Origin: JBCDLI01 sp038745535
GTDB lineage: Bacteria; Pseudomonadota; Alphaproteobacteria; Rhizobiales; Rhizobiaceae
Assembly (NCBI GenBank): GCA_038745535.1
Contig: JBCDLI010000017.1
Location: 1-42,558 of the forward strand
Direction of reading: 5' to 3'
Length of the DNA: 42,558 bases
In this document: in pieces, positions 23,811 through 32,510 of the stretch
How the letters are laid out: each line of letters opens with the position of its first letter
How positions within the stretch are numbered: the first letter of the stretch is position 1
Position numbers and translations under genes: made by a program
Notes under the pieces: generated by a model
The model's database searches: none
The model's input: only the letters and a program-made list of their open reading frames with translations
Told to the model about the DNA's origin: nothing

Positions 23811-25215
23811 GTCCAAGTCCAGTTCAGGCTCCAACCTCATGTGGGGCGGACGTTTTGCGTCTGGCCCTTCCGCAATCATGGAAGAAATCAACGCGTCCAT
23901 CGGGTTTGATAAGAAGCTCTACCGTGAAGATATCGCTGGTTCGATTGCCCATGCCCAGATGTTGGCAGCCTGCGGTATCATTTCAAACGATGATTGCGAA
24001 AAAATCGTCGAGGGACTGAACACGATTAAGTCAGAAATCGAAGGTGGCGAGTTTCAGTTTTCAAGCGCTCTTGAAGACATTCACATGAATATCGAGAACC
24101 GTTTGCGCGATCTGATCGGCGATGCGGCGGGGCGGCTTCACACGGCCAGATCCCGAAACGATCAGGTAGCCCTCGACTTCCGCATGTGGGTGCGCGCCCA
24201 ACTGCAAACGACGTCGAAAAACCTTGTGCAACTCATTTCAGTGCTCGTCGATAGCGCGCAAGAGCATGCCGCAACGATTATGCCGGGCTTCACACATCTG
24301 CAGACCGCGCAGCCGGTTACACTTGGGCACCACTTCCTCGCCTACGCGGAGATGCTCGGTCGTGACCTGTCTCGTTTCGAGGATGCATTACGGCGCATCA
24401 ACGAATGCCCTCTTGGCGCTGCAGCTTTGGCGGGAACTGGCTTTCCCATTGACCGGCACCAAACCGCAGAAGCGCTGGGTTTCCGGGAACCGACACGAAA
24501 TTCACTCGACACCGTTTCCGACCGAGACTTCGCTCTGGAGTTCTTGAGCATCGCATCGATCACCGCGACACACCTCTCGCGTTTGGCCGAAGAGATCGTC
24601 ATCTGGTCAACCCCGCAATTCAATTTCGTCCGGCTGTCCGACGCTTTTTCGACAGGCTCCTCAATCATGCCGCAGAAAAAAAACCCTGACGCTGCGGAAT
24701 TGATGCGGGCCAAGGTCGCTCGCATCACCGGCGCCTATGTCTCGCTTGCCACGGTCATGAAGGGCCTACCGCTGACCTATTCAAAAGACATGCAGGAAGA
24801 CAAAGAACCAGTTTTTGACGCGGCACAATCTCTTGAACTCGTTATCGCAGCTGCAACCGGCATGGTCGCAGACATGGAGATCAACAAAGCCGCAATGCGC
24901 AAAGCTGCGGGATCGGGTTATTCAACTGCGACCGATCTTGCCGATTGGCTTGTCCGCGAGGCAGGTTTGCCGTTTCGCGATGCCCATCACGTCACAGGCC
25001 GCGCTGTCGCGCTTGCGGAAGAAAAAAAGTGCCCGCTTGATAAGCTGTCGATTGAACAGCTTCAATCGATCCACTCGGACATCAATGAAAATGTACTTGA
25101 CGTGCTTTCGGTTCAAAAGTCGGTTGCGAGCCGATCAAGCTTCGGCGGCACAGCGCCTTCAGAAGTGCGGCGTCAAATCCGCTATTGGCGCAAACGCTTG
25201 AAAAAATCCGCCTGA
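23809..25215 (+). CDS. argH: Argininosuccinate lyase
   Basis: ArgH splits argininosuccinate into arginine and fumarate, the last step of arginine synthesis. The protein has 468 residues, normal for the family. It opens with LMWGGRFASGP, then DIHMNIENRL and AGRLHTARSRNDQVALDFRMW. The superfamily signature GSSIMPQKKNPD is at 283-294 and contains the mobile catalytic loop serine. PGFTHLQTAQPVTLGHH includes the catalytic histidine. The start ATG 23809 is supported by family N-termini. CGGAG lies about 11 nt upstream, inside the divergent tlpA gene. It is followed by a small lipoprotein gene and lysA, an order common in rhizobia. Confidence 0.97.
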   Translation: MSKSSSGSNLMWGGRFASGPSAIMEEINASIGFDKKLYREDIAGSIAHAQMLAACGIISNDDCEKIVEGLNTIKSEIEGGEFQFSSALEDIHMNIENRLRDLIGDAAGRLHTARSRNDQVALDFRMWVRAQLQTTSKNLVQLISVLVDSAQEHAATIMPGFTHLQTAQPVTLGHHFLAYAEMLGRDLSRFEDALRRINECPLGAAALAGTGFPIDRHQTAEALGFREPTRNSLDTVSDRDFALEFLSIASITATHLSRLAEEIVIWSTPQFNFVRLSDAFSTGSSIMPQKKNPDAAELMRAKVARITGAYVSLATVMKGLPLTYSKDMQEDKEPVFDAAQSLELVIAAATGMVADMEINKAAMRKAAGSGYSTATDLADWLVREAGLPFRDAHHVTGRAVALAEEKKCPLDKLSIEQLQSIHSDINENVLDVLSVQKSVASRSSFGGTAPSEVRRQIRYWRKRLKKSA

Positions 25216-25282
25216 TAGGGTTTGACACTTAAAACACCGGGCAGATCGTGCTCCCATGCAACATACGGTGATCGGATCAACT

Positions 25283-25465
25283 ATGACTGCGAATTCAGTA
25301 CCAAAGCTTGTCGGCGTCTGCCTTCTCGCGTTTGCCCTTGCCGCATGCGGTCGTGCTGGTTCACCCGAAGCGCCTTCTGCATCGGCGACGACCGTAGACG
25401 GCGAAGAAAAAACTGAAGCAACCGCGCCCGATCGTCCGTTCATCCTCGACGCGCTGTTGAACTGA
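25283..25465 (+). CDS. lptM: Small LptM-like lipoprotein
   Basis: This is a 60-residue lipoprotein. The N-terminal signal ends in lipobox LAAC with Cys22, followed by a short Pro/Ser/Thr-rich disordered tail and a conserved-looking end RPFILDALL. The start ATG 25283 gives a compact signal peptide. An earlier ATG at 25256 adds nine residues. LptM (YifL) helps assemble the LPS export protein LptD in Escherichia coli. The argH-lptM-lysA order supports orthology, though the protein is too short for strong similarity. It lies 67 bp after argH and 23 bp before lysA. Confidence 0.75.
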   Translation: MTANSVPKLVGVCLLAFALAACGRAGSPEAPSASATTVDGEEKTEATAPDRPFILDALLN

Positions 25466-25488
25466 GAAAAAGCATTTAGGTCCTTCCC

Positions 25489-26763
25489 GTGAGCCATTTC
25501 CGCTACATCGACGGCGTGATGCATGCCGATGCTGTGCCGTTGACGGCGATTGCCTGTGAAGTTGGCACACCATTTTATTGCTATTCGGTCACCGCATTCG
25601 AGGAGCAATTTAAGCAATTCTCCAACGCATTCTCGGATACGGATTCGCTTGTCTGCTACGCGATGAAGGCGAACTCCAACCAAGCGGTGCTGAAAACCCT
25701 CGCAGCTTTGGGTTCGGGCGCGGACGTGGTCTCACTTGGTGAACTAAAGCGCGCCATCGCGGCGGGCATACCGGCGTCTAGAATAGTATTCTCCGGCGTT
25801 GGCAAAACCGATGCGGAGATCGACTACGCGCTTGATCAAGGCATCCACTGTTTCAATGTCGAAAGTCTTCCCGAGTTAGAAGCACTATCTTCTCGCGCTG
25901 CTACACTCGGCAAAATCGCCCCCATCTCATTCCGCATCAACCCGGACGTGGACGCCAAAACGCACGCGAAGATTTCCACCGGGAAAAAGGAAGACAAGTT
26001 CGGTATCTCCTGGGAAGATGCGCAATCTGCCTACCAAAAAGCTGCCGAACTTCCCGGTCTGCGCGTGGCGGGCATCGACATGCATATCGGGTCTCAGATT
26101 ACCGATCTCCAACCGTTTGATGATGCATTCCGGCTTTTGGCAGAGCTCGTTCAGACACTTCGATCCGATGGGCACGAGATTGAGCACGTTGATGTTGGCG
26201 GTGGTCTCGGTGTCACCTACAAGCAGGATAACAATCCGCCACCTTCTGTTGAGGCCTATGCCCAGGTCGTGAAGCGGCACATCCAGCCGCTGGATTTGAA
26301 GCTGATCTTCGAGCCGGGCCGTTCGCTGGCGGGCAATTCCGGCATTTTGGTCTCGGAAGTGATTTTCGTGAAGCACGGCGATGCGAAGAACTTTGTAATC
26401 GTCGATGCGGCGATGAATGATCTTATTCGTCCTACCCTTTATGAGGCTTGGCACGATGTCCTACCGGTCCACGAAGCGCGCAAAGATGCCGAGTGGATGA
26501 CAGCTGATATCGTTGGTCCAGTGTGTGAATCCGGCGATTTCATCGCGCAAAACCGAAAACTTCCAGCGCTGCATCGCGGAGAGACGATCGCGGTGATGAC
26601 AGCTGGTGCCTACGGTGCGGTGCAATCGGGCACCTACAACACGCGGCAACTCATTCCCGAAGTGTTGGTAAAAGGCGACGAATTCCATGTCGTGCGCAAA
26701 CGACTGTCACACGAGGACATTATCGCCTTGGATGAACTTGCTCCGTGGCAGGCACAAGCCTGA
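25489..26763 (+). CDS. lysA: Diaminopimelate decarboxylase
   Basis: LysA is a PLP enzyme that turns meso-diaminopimelate into lysine. It has 424 residues. The PLP-binding Lys60 is in VCYAMKANSNQ. HIGSQI, the glycine loop GGGLGVTY, EPGRSLAGNSG and the active-site GPVCESGDF are all present in order. The fold is a group-IV decarboxylase barrel plus beta-sandwich, acting as a dimer in the cytoplasm. The start is GTG 25489 with TTTAGG 8 nt upstream. It follows the lptM-like gene closely and precedes the large TIGR02302 gene. meso-Diaminopimelate is also a murein precursor, which fits the envelope-rich neighbourhood. Confidence 0.97.
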   Translation: MSHFRYIDGVMHADAVPLTAIACEVGTPFYCYSVTAFEEQFKQFSNAFSDTDSLVCYAMKANSNQAVLKTLAALGSGADVVSLGELKRAIAAGIPASRIVFSGVGKTDAEIDYALDQGIHCFNVESLPELEALSSRAATLGKIAPISFRINPDVDAKTHAKISTGKKEDKFGISWEDAQSAYQKAAELPGLRVAGIDMHIGSQITDLQPFDDAFRLLAELVQTLRSDGHEIEHVDVGGGLGVTYKQDNNPPPSVEAYAQVVKRHIQPLDLKLIFEPGRSLAGNSGILVSEVIFVKHGDAKNFVIVDAAMNDLIRPTLYEAWHDVLPVHEARKDAEWMTADIVGPVCESGDFIAQNRKLPALHRGETIAVMTAGAYGAVQSGTYNTRQLIPEVLVKGDEFHVVRKRLSHEDIIALDELAPWQAQA

Positions 26764-26898
26764 CCCAAAAAATCTGTCTGAGCCAAAAAATCTTGCCCTG
26801 ACAAGACTGTGACGCATTTTCGCGCGATTTGATGTCGTCACACCCGTATTGCGTGCTACCTTTCTATTGGTGGCGAGCAGCGGACAAGGAGCACCGCA

Positions 26899-29496
26899 TT
26901 GGCAGCAGATCGAAACGCACCGTCTCTGGGTTGGATCCGGTTCAAAAGCTGGTCAGCCATTTTTGTGGAACGACTTGTGCCTCTTGCGCTGCCGCTGGTT
27001 CTCGCGCTCCTGCTTTTTGCAACGCTGTCATGGTTTGGCTTTTTCCGCCTCGTTCTTGACCCGGTGCGGATTGCTGTAGGTATTCTCATCGCCATTGGCT
27101 CGCTTCTTGCGATCACCAAACTGCGGGCGATGAGGACACCGAGCAGCCGAGAAGTCGACCGTCGCATTGAGACCGATAACGAGCTCATCCACACGCCGCT
27201 GACCGTGCGAAAAGACCGCTTGGCCGACGGTGAAGACGATCTGGCATCGGCGCTCTGGGAAGAACACAAACGCCGAATTTCTGCTTCGATCCCAAAACTT
27301 GGCGGAATAAAATCAGCCAGCCAGATGGAGAAGCGCGATCCCTATGCACTTCGCGTGTTTGCGCCGCTCATTGCGGCAACCGCTTTTGTGTTTTCCTTTT
27401 CACCCTATGGCGGCTCGCTAACCGATGTCTTTCAGAGCAATGCCGTTTTGAATGCACCGCCACTGCGTGTGGATGCATGGCTCGCGCCGCCGCGCTACAC
27501 GGGCATCGCGCCCATCTTCATGACTGCCGAAGTAAACGCCGAGCGAGATACGTTCACAATTCCCGAAGGGTCCATCGCAAACATCCGCTTATCCGGTGGT
27601 GTTGGCGACGAAGTTGTTACACTCGGAGACGTCGAGCTTGCTGAGAGCGAAGCGCAAGCATCCGGCGAAAACGCAACACGCTCATTCGAAGACATCTTGC
27701 GCGAAGGTAAATCGCTCATCATCAGACGTGGTGACGATGTCATCAGCCAATGGTCAATTGCCGTCACCGACGATGCGGACCCGACAATTCGATTTGCCGA
27801 TGAGGAAACCCGGCTGACGCGGGCAGCCAATGGCACGTGGACGCTGAATTATTTCGCCCAAGACGACTACAGGCTCCGTTCCGCCGAGGCAGTAATTGCG
27901 CTGAACAGGCCCGTCGAAGAAGGCGCACGTCCGCTCTATGAGGCACCGGAACTGACCCTGTCGCTGCCCCGTCGATCTGCCGAGAATGGCGCAGCGCGCA
28001 CCACACGTGATCTCTCAGAGCATCCATGGGCGGGGGCGCCTATTAAACTGACGCTTCGTGCAGCAGACGATTTGGATCAAATCGGTGAAAGCGAGACCCT
28101 CGAGACTACACTCCCCGGCCGTCCATTTTCCAACCGCCTATCCCGCGCGATTACAGAACAGCGTCGAAACCTGGCGGTAAATGCCAACAGCGCACCAGAT
28201 ATCATTGATGCGCTGGACATGTTTACGCTCTATCCCGAAGAGTTGCTGGATAACCCGAGCCACTTCCTTGGGCTGAGCACCGCGCGCACGCGGTTGGCCT
28301 CGGCAGACAGTGACGATGAACTGCGCGATGTCGTCGACTACCTTTGGGAGATCGCGCGACAGATCGAAGACGGTAACCTGTCGGAGGCTGAGCGCCGTTT
28401 GCGTCAGGCACAAGAGGCACTACGCGAGGCAATTGAGAACGGGGCATCCGACGAGGAGATTGCACAGCTGACCGAAGAACTGCGCGATGCGATGCAGGAT
28501 TTCATGCGGGAATTTGCGGAGCAAATGCAAAACAATCCGCAGGCGCAGCAGTCGCCCATGGATCAAAGCCAGATGCAGCAGCTAGATCAACAAAGCCTTG
28601 ATGAAATGCTGGATCAAATGCAGGAACTGGCAGAGCAAGGCGCGCGAGAGCAAGCACTCGATATGCTGTCTCAGCTGAACCAGATGATGAACAATATGCA
28701 GATGGGGCAACAGCAACAGGGCCAGCAAGGACAGCAGCAAAGCCGAGCCCAAGAGCAAATGAATGAGCTTGGCGAAATCTTACGCGAGCAGCAGGAGTTG
28801 ATGAACGAGACGTTTCGTCAAAACCGTGAGCAGCGAGAAGGTCAACGACAGCAAGGGCAGAACCAACAAAGCGGTCAGCAGGGCCAACAACAACCGGGCC
28901 AACAGCAGGGGCAGAATGGCCAGCAGCCGGGACAGCAACAAGGCCAGCAACCGGGTCAACAGGGCCAGGGTGGTCAACAGGGCCAAGCGCAAAACGGTCA
29001 GGGTGGCCTTGAGGGCTTAGCACCGGGCCAGCAGAGCCTTCAGGAACGGCTGGACCAATTCATGCAAGGACTTGCGGACATGGGTCTTGATCCCGGTGAC
29101 GCCTTTGGCCGCGCGCAAGGCAATATGGAAGGCGCAGGCGAGGCCCTTGGTGACGGCGAGGGCGATGCGGCGCTTGCCCAACAGGGCAACGCAATGGATG
29201 CGCTTCGCCAAGGTGCAGGCGAGATGATGCAGCAAATGCAGCAGCAAGCCCAAAATGGTCAAGGTCAGGGACAGCAGCAAGCCGGCCCGGGTAACCAAGG
29301 CGCAGATGACCGCGATCCGCTTGGCCGTCCGCAGCGATCGTCCGGTCCAGACTTCGGTGAAAGCATCGAAATCCCCGACGAAATCGATGTACGCCGCGCA
29401 CGCGAAATTCTCGAAGCGATCAGAAGGCGACTTGGCAACGCACTGTCACCGACACTCGAACGTGAGTATCTCGAACGGCTGCTCGATCTTCGATGA
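26899..29496 (+). CDS. TIGR02302 family membrane protein (DUF4175) with Gln/Gly-rich domain
   Basis: This is an 865-residue protein of a family largely confined to alphaproteobacteria, with unknown function. Two membrane helices lie at about residues 17-70 and a third at about 150-170. A region of acidic and beta-type sequence follows (SIANIRLSGGVGDE...). Residues ~420-530 are helical (TIGR02302 core). From about 545 to 815 the protein is extremely rich in Gln, Gly and Met, with many QQGQ-type units. It ends with a conserved helical tail (VRRAREILEAIRRRLGN...LEREYLERLLDLR). The start is TTG 26899, justified by AAGGAG exactly 7 nt upstream. It converges with hpt, with 4 bp between stops. Confidence 0.9.
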   Translation: MAADRNAPSLGWIRFKSWSAIFVERLVPLALPLVLALLLFATLSWFGFFRLVLDPVRIAVGILIAIGSLLAITKLRAMRTPSSREVDRRIETDNELIHTPLTVRKDRLADGEDDLASALWEEHKRRISASIPKLGGIKSASQMEKRDPYALRVFAPLIAATAFVFSFSPYGGSLTDVFQSNAVLNAPPLRVDAWLAPPRYTGIAPIFMTAEVNAERDTFTIPEGSIANIRLSGGVGDEVVTLGDVELAESEAQASGENATRSFEDILREGKSLIIRRGDDVISQWSIAVTDDADPTIRFADEETRLTRAANGTWTLNYFAQDDYRLRSAEAVIALNRPVEEGARPLYEAPELTLSLPRRSAENGAARTTRDLSEHPWAGAPIKLTLRAADDLDQIGESETLETTLPGRPFSNRLSRAITEQRRNLAVNANSAPDIIDALDMFTLYPEELLDNPSHFLGLSTARTRLASADSDDELRDVVDYLWEIARQIEDGNLSEAERRLRQAQEALREAIENGASDEEIAQLTEELRDAMQDFMREFAEQMQNNPQAQQSPMDQSQMQQLDQQSLDEMLDQMQELAEQGAREQALDMLSQLNQMMNNMQMGQQQQGQQGQQQSRAQEQMNELGEILREQQELMNETFRQNREQREGQRQQGQNQQSGQQGQQQPGQQQGQNGQQPGQQQGQQPGQQGQGGQQGQAQNGQGGLEGLAPGQQSLQERLDQFMQGLADMGLDPGDAFGRAQGNMEGAGEALGDGEGDAALAQQGNAMDALRQGAGEMMQQMQQQAQNGQGQGQQQAGPGNQGADDRDPLGRPQRSSGPDFGESIEIPDEIDVRRAREILEAIRRRLGNALSPTLEREYLERLLDLR
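28680..29300 (+). repeat. Low-complexity CAG/CAA/GGC-rich coding repeats
   Basis: Within the TIGR02302 gene, degenerate short units encoding QQGQ, GQQPGQQ and similar recur many times. Codons alternate CAG/CAA and GGC/GGT, so the DNA is less repetitive than the protein. This suggests selection for composition rather than recent slippage. Confidence 0.75.
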
Positions 29497-29500
29497 CGTG

Positions 29501-30049
29501 TCAGGCGTCGCCTGTGACGACGCCCACAAACGGCAATTCCCGAAAAGCGTGGGCAACGTCCATGCCGTAACCGACCACGAAGTGATCGGGACATTCAAAG
29601 CCCACAAAGTCCGCGCCGAGCGGGGTGCGCGCATCGCGCTTTACGCGTTTGTCGAGCAACACCGCGATTGAGACATTTTTCGCACCGCGGTCTAAAAACA
29701 AATCCCGCGCAAACGTCATCGTGCGGCCCGATTCAAGTATGTCGTCGACCAGCAGCACGTCACGGCCAACTACATCACTATCCACATCGCGCACCAGATT
29801 GACCTCGCCCGGCGTGGTGCCTTTTCCGTAGGTCGACAGCATCATGAATTCCACCTGCGGCTCAAGTCCGACATCATGCATCGCACGAACCAGATCACCG
29901 GCAAAAATAAAGGAGCCTTTCAGCACCGATACCACGAGCAGATCATTAAACTCATGATCGGCGATTTCCCGCGCGAGCTCAAGATTTCGCCGGGCAATCG
30001 TCGATGCAGAGAATAAAACGTCAATAGCCTTGTTACGGACAATGGGCAT
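29501..30049 (-). CDS. hpt: Hypoxanthine phosphoribosyltransferase
   Basis: Hpt salvages hypoxanthine (and often guanine) to IMP (GMP) using PRPP. It has 182 residues, typical of type-I phosphoribosyltransferases. The PRPP-binding motif VDDILESGRT is at 101-110. The PPi-binding VSVLKGSFIFAGDL lies in the first third and the flexible loop FMMLSTYGKGT at ~68-78. The C-terminal hood has VGFECPDHFVVGYGMD, the purine-recognition segment. The ATG at 30049 follows the upstream gene after 3 bp, so the two are co-transcribed. The gene converges with TIGR02302. It complements purH in the same window (salvage beside de novo). Confidence 0.95.
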   Translation of the reverse strand: MPIVRNKAIDVLFSASTIARRNLELAREIADHEFNDLLVVSVLKGSFIFAGDLVRAMHDVGLEPQVEFMMLSTYGKGTTPGEVNLVRDVDSDVVGRDVLLVDDILESGRTMTFARDLFLDRGAKNVSIAVLLDKRVKRDARTPLGADFVGFECPDHFVVGYGMDVAHAFRELPFVGVVTGDA

Positions 30050-30052
30050 TGA

Positions 30053-30598
30053 TTACCTCAAAATTGTGAGCGTGGCGCCGGTTGGGTCGACACCTCGAAG
30101 CGGCAATTTTCGGGTCAATGTCAAGCGTTCACCTTCGCCGAGAAACTGGCTTTGTCCAGCCACTGACAGAGCGCGTGTGGTTCCATCAGCGAAGCGCAAT
30201 CGGAGCGGTGGAACGATCTGTGCTTTTTCTCGCCCATTTTCCAGCACCGCTTTTATGACGAGGCCCTCCCTACCCTGCACCAATTCCGTTGTGACTTCGC
30301 TTTCCGCGATGACGATGCCGGGACTGTCAACCGATGGCTCTGCAGTGTCGTTTGTCAGAAGACTTGTCGCGAAAAGGACCAAGCCAAAAATGGCACCGCT
30401 GCCAACACAGCAGATCGCGGAAAACGCACCCACTGACACTTGATCGAGCAGGCGCGAAGGCGCGCTCTCAAACAGACTGAGTGCAGCATCGCGTTCGGGA
30501 GCGACCACGAGTTGCACCTCAACTGTTGGCCGAGAGGCAAGAGCACCCACCACTGGTGCTTCCACCATTTCGAATTCAGCCTCTACAACATCATTCAT
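30053..30598 (-). CDS. Single-pass membrane protein of unknown function (DUF3426-like tail)
   Basis: This is a 181-residue protein that I do not recognise firmly. The N-terminal ~50 residues are acidic and soluble. A membrane helix spans about residues 53-82 (VGAFSAICCVGSGAIFGLVLFATSLL). The periplasmic C-terminus (LVIKAVLENGREKAQIVPPLRLRFADGTTRALSVAGQSQFLGEGERLTLTRKLPL) looks like the DUF3426-type domain often found after an MJ0042 zinc ribbon. No zinc ribbon is present here. In rhizobia a zinc-ribbon membrane protein tends to sit at this place between ftsE and hpt, so this may be a shortened relative. It is divergent from ftsE, with 141 bp between. Confidence 0.7.
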   Translation of the reverse strand: MNDVVEAEFEMVEAPVVGALASRPTVEVQLVVAPERDAALSLFESAPSRLLDQVSVGAFSAICCVGSGAIFGLVLFATSLLTNDTAEPSVDSPGIVIAESEVTTELVQGREGLVIKAVLENGREKAQIVPPLRLRFADGTTRALSVAGQSQFLGEGERLTLTRKLPLRGVDPTGATLTILR

Positions 30599-30739
30599 AG
30601 ATCACGACCGCACACGTTTGCTTCGTCTTTTCGCAACCTATCCATACTCTGTTAACCATTTCTTGCGGTTTCGATTGGAAACCGACACATGTGTTTTGGC
30701 GCATGCTGGGCTGTGCAAGACGATAGGTCAGACCGGACT

Positions 30740-31399
30740 ATGATCACGTTTGAAAATGTGGGACTGCGATACGGGTTGGAGGAAGAAATCCTCAGGGATC
30801 TGACATTTCAGATCCCAGCGCAGTCTTTCCAGTTTCTTACCGGCCCGTCAGGCGCTGGCAAAACATCCCTGCTCCGCATGCTCTTCATGTCGCTTAGACC
30901 GACGCGCGGTTCGATCTCAGTTTTCGGCAATGACATCGCACGTCTGCCGCACGATCAGTTGCCATTGCTACGCCGCAAAATTGGCGTTGTGTTTCAGGAT
31001 TTTCGACTTTTGGAACACCTGACGATCTACGAAAATGTTGGTCTGCCGCTCCGCGTAAGAGGCCGCGACGAGGAAAGTTACCGAACTGATGTGATCGAAC
31101 TTTTAAAGTGGGTCGGCCTTGGCAATCGCCTTAACGCACTTCCGCCGGTACTCTCCGGTGGCGAGAAGCAACGCGTCGCTATCGCGCGCGCATTGATTGA
31201 CAAACCGGATATTCTTCTGGCCGATGAGCCCACCGGCAATGTCGATCCGCCAATGGCCCAGCGGTTGCTCCGCTTGTTCTCAGAACTCAACAAGCTTGGC
31301 ACGGCAGTCGTAATCGCGACCCACGATCTTGGACTGATGGACCAAATCAATGCGCGACGGATGATCCTCGCAAACGGTCACATGGACATCTATGACTGA
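30740..31399 (+). CDS. ftsE: Cell division ATP-binding protein FtsE
   Basis: FtsE is the ATPase of the FtsEX complex, which links the divisome to murein hydrolase activation at midcell. It has 219 residues. Walker A GPSGAGKT is at 35-42, the Q-loop is VVFQDFRLLEHLTIYENV, the signature is LSGGEKQRVAIARAL, Walker B is ILLADEPTGNVDP and the switch His is in IATHDLGLM. The start ATG 30740 (MITFENVGL) is the family start. An open frame back to 30689 adds a Cys-rich stretch without similarity. FtsE overlaps ftsX by eight bases, giving tight coupling. EcsA/LolD-type ATPases are related, but the ftsX partner settles the call. Confidence 0.96.
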   Translation: MITFENVGLRYGLEEEILRDLTFQIPAQSFQFLTGPSGAGKTSLLRMLFMSLRPTRGSISVFGNDIARLPHDQLPLLRRKIGVVFQDFRLLEHLTIYENVGLPLRVRGRDEESYRTDVIELLKWVGLGNRLNALPPVLSGGEKQRVAIARALIDKPDILLADEPTGNVDPPMAQRLLRLFSELNKLGTAVVIATHDLGLMDQINARRMILANGHMDIYD

Positions 31400-32429
31400 C
31401 CAGATCACGAAGAAGAAGCGCCGTGAGGCAGGGGCAAAACGAGCAATCCCTACCAAGGATTTGCCCGATCCACGCTTCAACAATGAAGTGGTCTTCAATG
31501 CACGTCCGACCGCACCGATTGTGCCAACACGGCGGTTGGCTGGCCAATCGCTGACACTTCTCATTGCGATCATGTCGTTTATTGCGAGCCTTACCTTCGG
31601 TGCCGTTTCGCTCATCGATGAAAGCGCACGAACTTGGCAAAGCCAAATCTCCCGCGAAGCGACCATCCAAATACGCCCCGAGGAAAATTTCGATGCCGAT
31701 CAAGCACTAGCGCAAGCACGCGAAATTGCTTTGTCATTTGAAGGTGTTCGCGACGCACAGGTCATCTCACTGGACGGCACGGTTGAACTGCTTGAGCCGT
31801 GGCTCGGTACCGGTCTCGACGTGGATGAGTTGCCCATTCCCCGCCTCGTGATCGTCACCATTGATGAGACGTCACCGCCGAACTTTCAAGCGATGCGCGA
31901 AGCGGTGTCGGAAGCGGTGCCAAACGCCAGCCTTGATGATCACCGCGCGTGGATTGCCCGCCTCGTTTCTATGGCAAGAACGATGACCGTGATCGGCATT
32001 TCGGTACTGGTCCTGGTTCTGGCTGCACTCGCTTTAACAGTGGTCTTTGCGACCCGCGGCGCAATGGCGACAAACCACGATGTCATCGAAGTTCTTCACT
32101 TTGTCGGCGCGCGCAGCGGCTATATCGCGAGCCAGTTCCAGCGGCGCTTCATGGTGATCGGATTGCGCGGTGGCCTCATCGGTGGTGTTTTGGCTATTGT
32201 TCTGTTTTTGGCAACCAGCTGGTGGGCTGCCCGAAATCTCGCAACCGTCGAAGGCGAACAATTGGCAATCCTGTTCGGTAACTTCGCCATCGGCCCCGTC
32301 GCCTATGCCGGCATTGCTGTTATGGTGCTGATCGTTGGACTGCTGACAGCGCTAACGACACGCTTCACAGTGCTTTCCAGCCTCCGCGACATCGATGAAC
32401 GACGTTCTGATCCGTCCTACGAACCATAG
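31392..32429 (+). CDS. ftsX: Cell division permease FtsX
   Basis: FtsX is the four-helix membrane partner of FtsE. It has 345 residues. A long basic N-terminus (KKKRREAGAKRA) precedes helix 1 (about 55-78). A periplasmic domain of ~110 residues follows, which in other bacteria binds amidase activators. Three more helices lie at about residues 197-220, 250-280 and 297-322. The FtsX core motif is VVFATRGAMATNHDVIEVLHFVGARSGYIASQFQRRFM. The start ATG 31392 lies within the ftsE end (eight-base overlap). The gene ends 81 bp before the ydcF-like gene. Confidence 0.95.
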   Translation: MTDQITKKKRREAGAKRAIPTKDLPDPRFNNEVVFNARPTAPIVPTRRLAGQSLTLLIAIMSFIASLTFGAVSLIDESARTWQSQISREATIQIRPEENFDADQALAQAREIALSFEGVRDAQVISLDGTVELLEPWLGTGLDVDELPIPRLVIVTIDETSPPNFQAMREAVSEAVPNASLDDHRAWIARLVSMARTMTVIGISVLVLVLAALALTVVFATRGAMATNHDVIEVLHFVGARSGYIASQFQRRFMVIGLRGGLIGGVLAIVLFLATSWWAARNLATVEGEQLAILFGNFAIGPVAYAGIAVMVLIVGLLTALTTRFTVLSSLRDIDERRSDPSYEP

Positions 32430-32510
32430 CGTGATTTGCCTGTGAATTTTGGGCCATTCACAGCAATCTTTCCACCTATTCCCTGCCTCATTTAGTGCAT
32501 AGAAGGCGGT

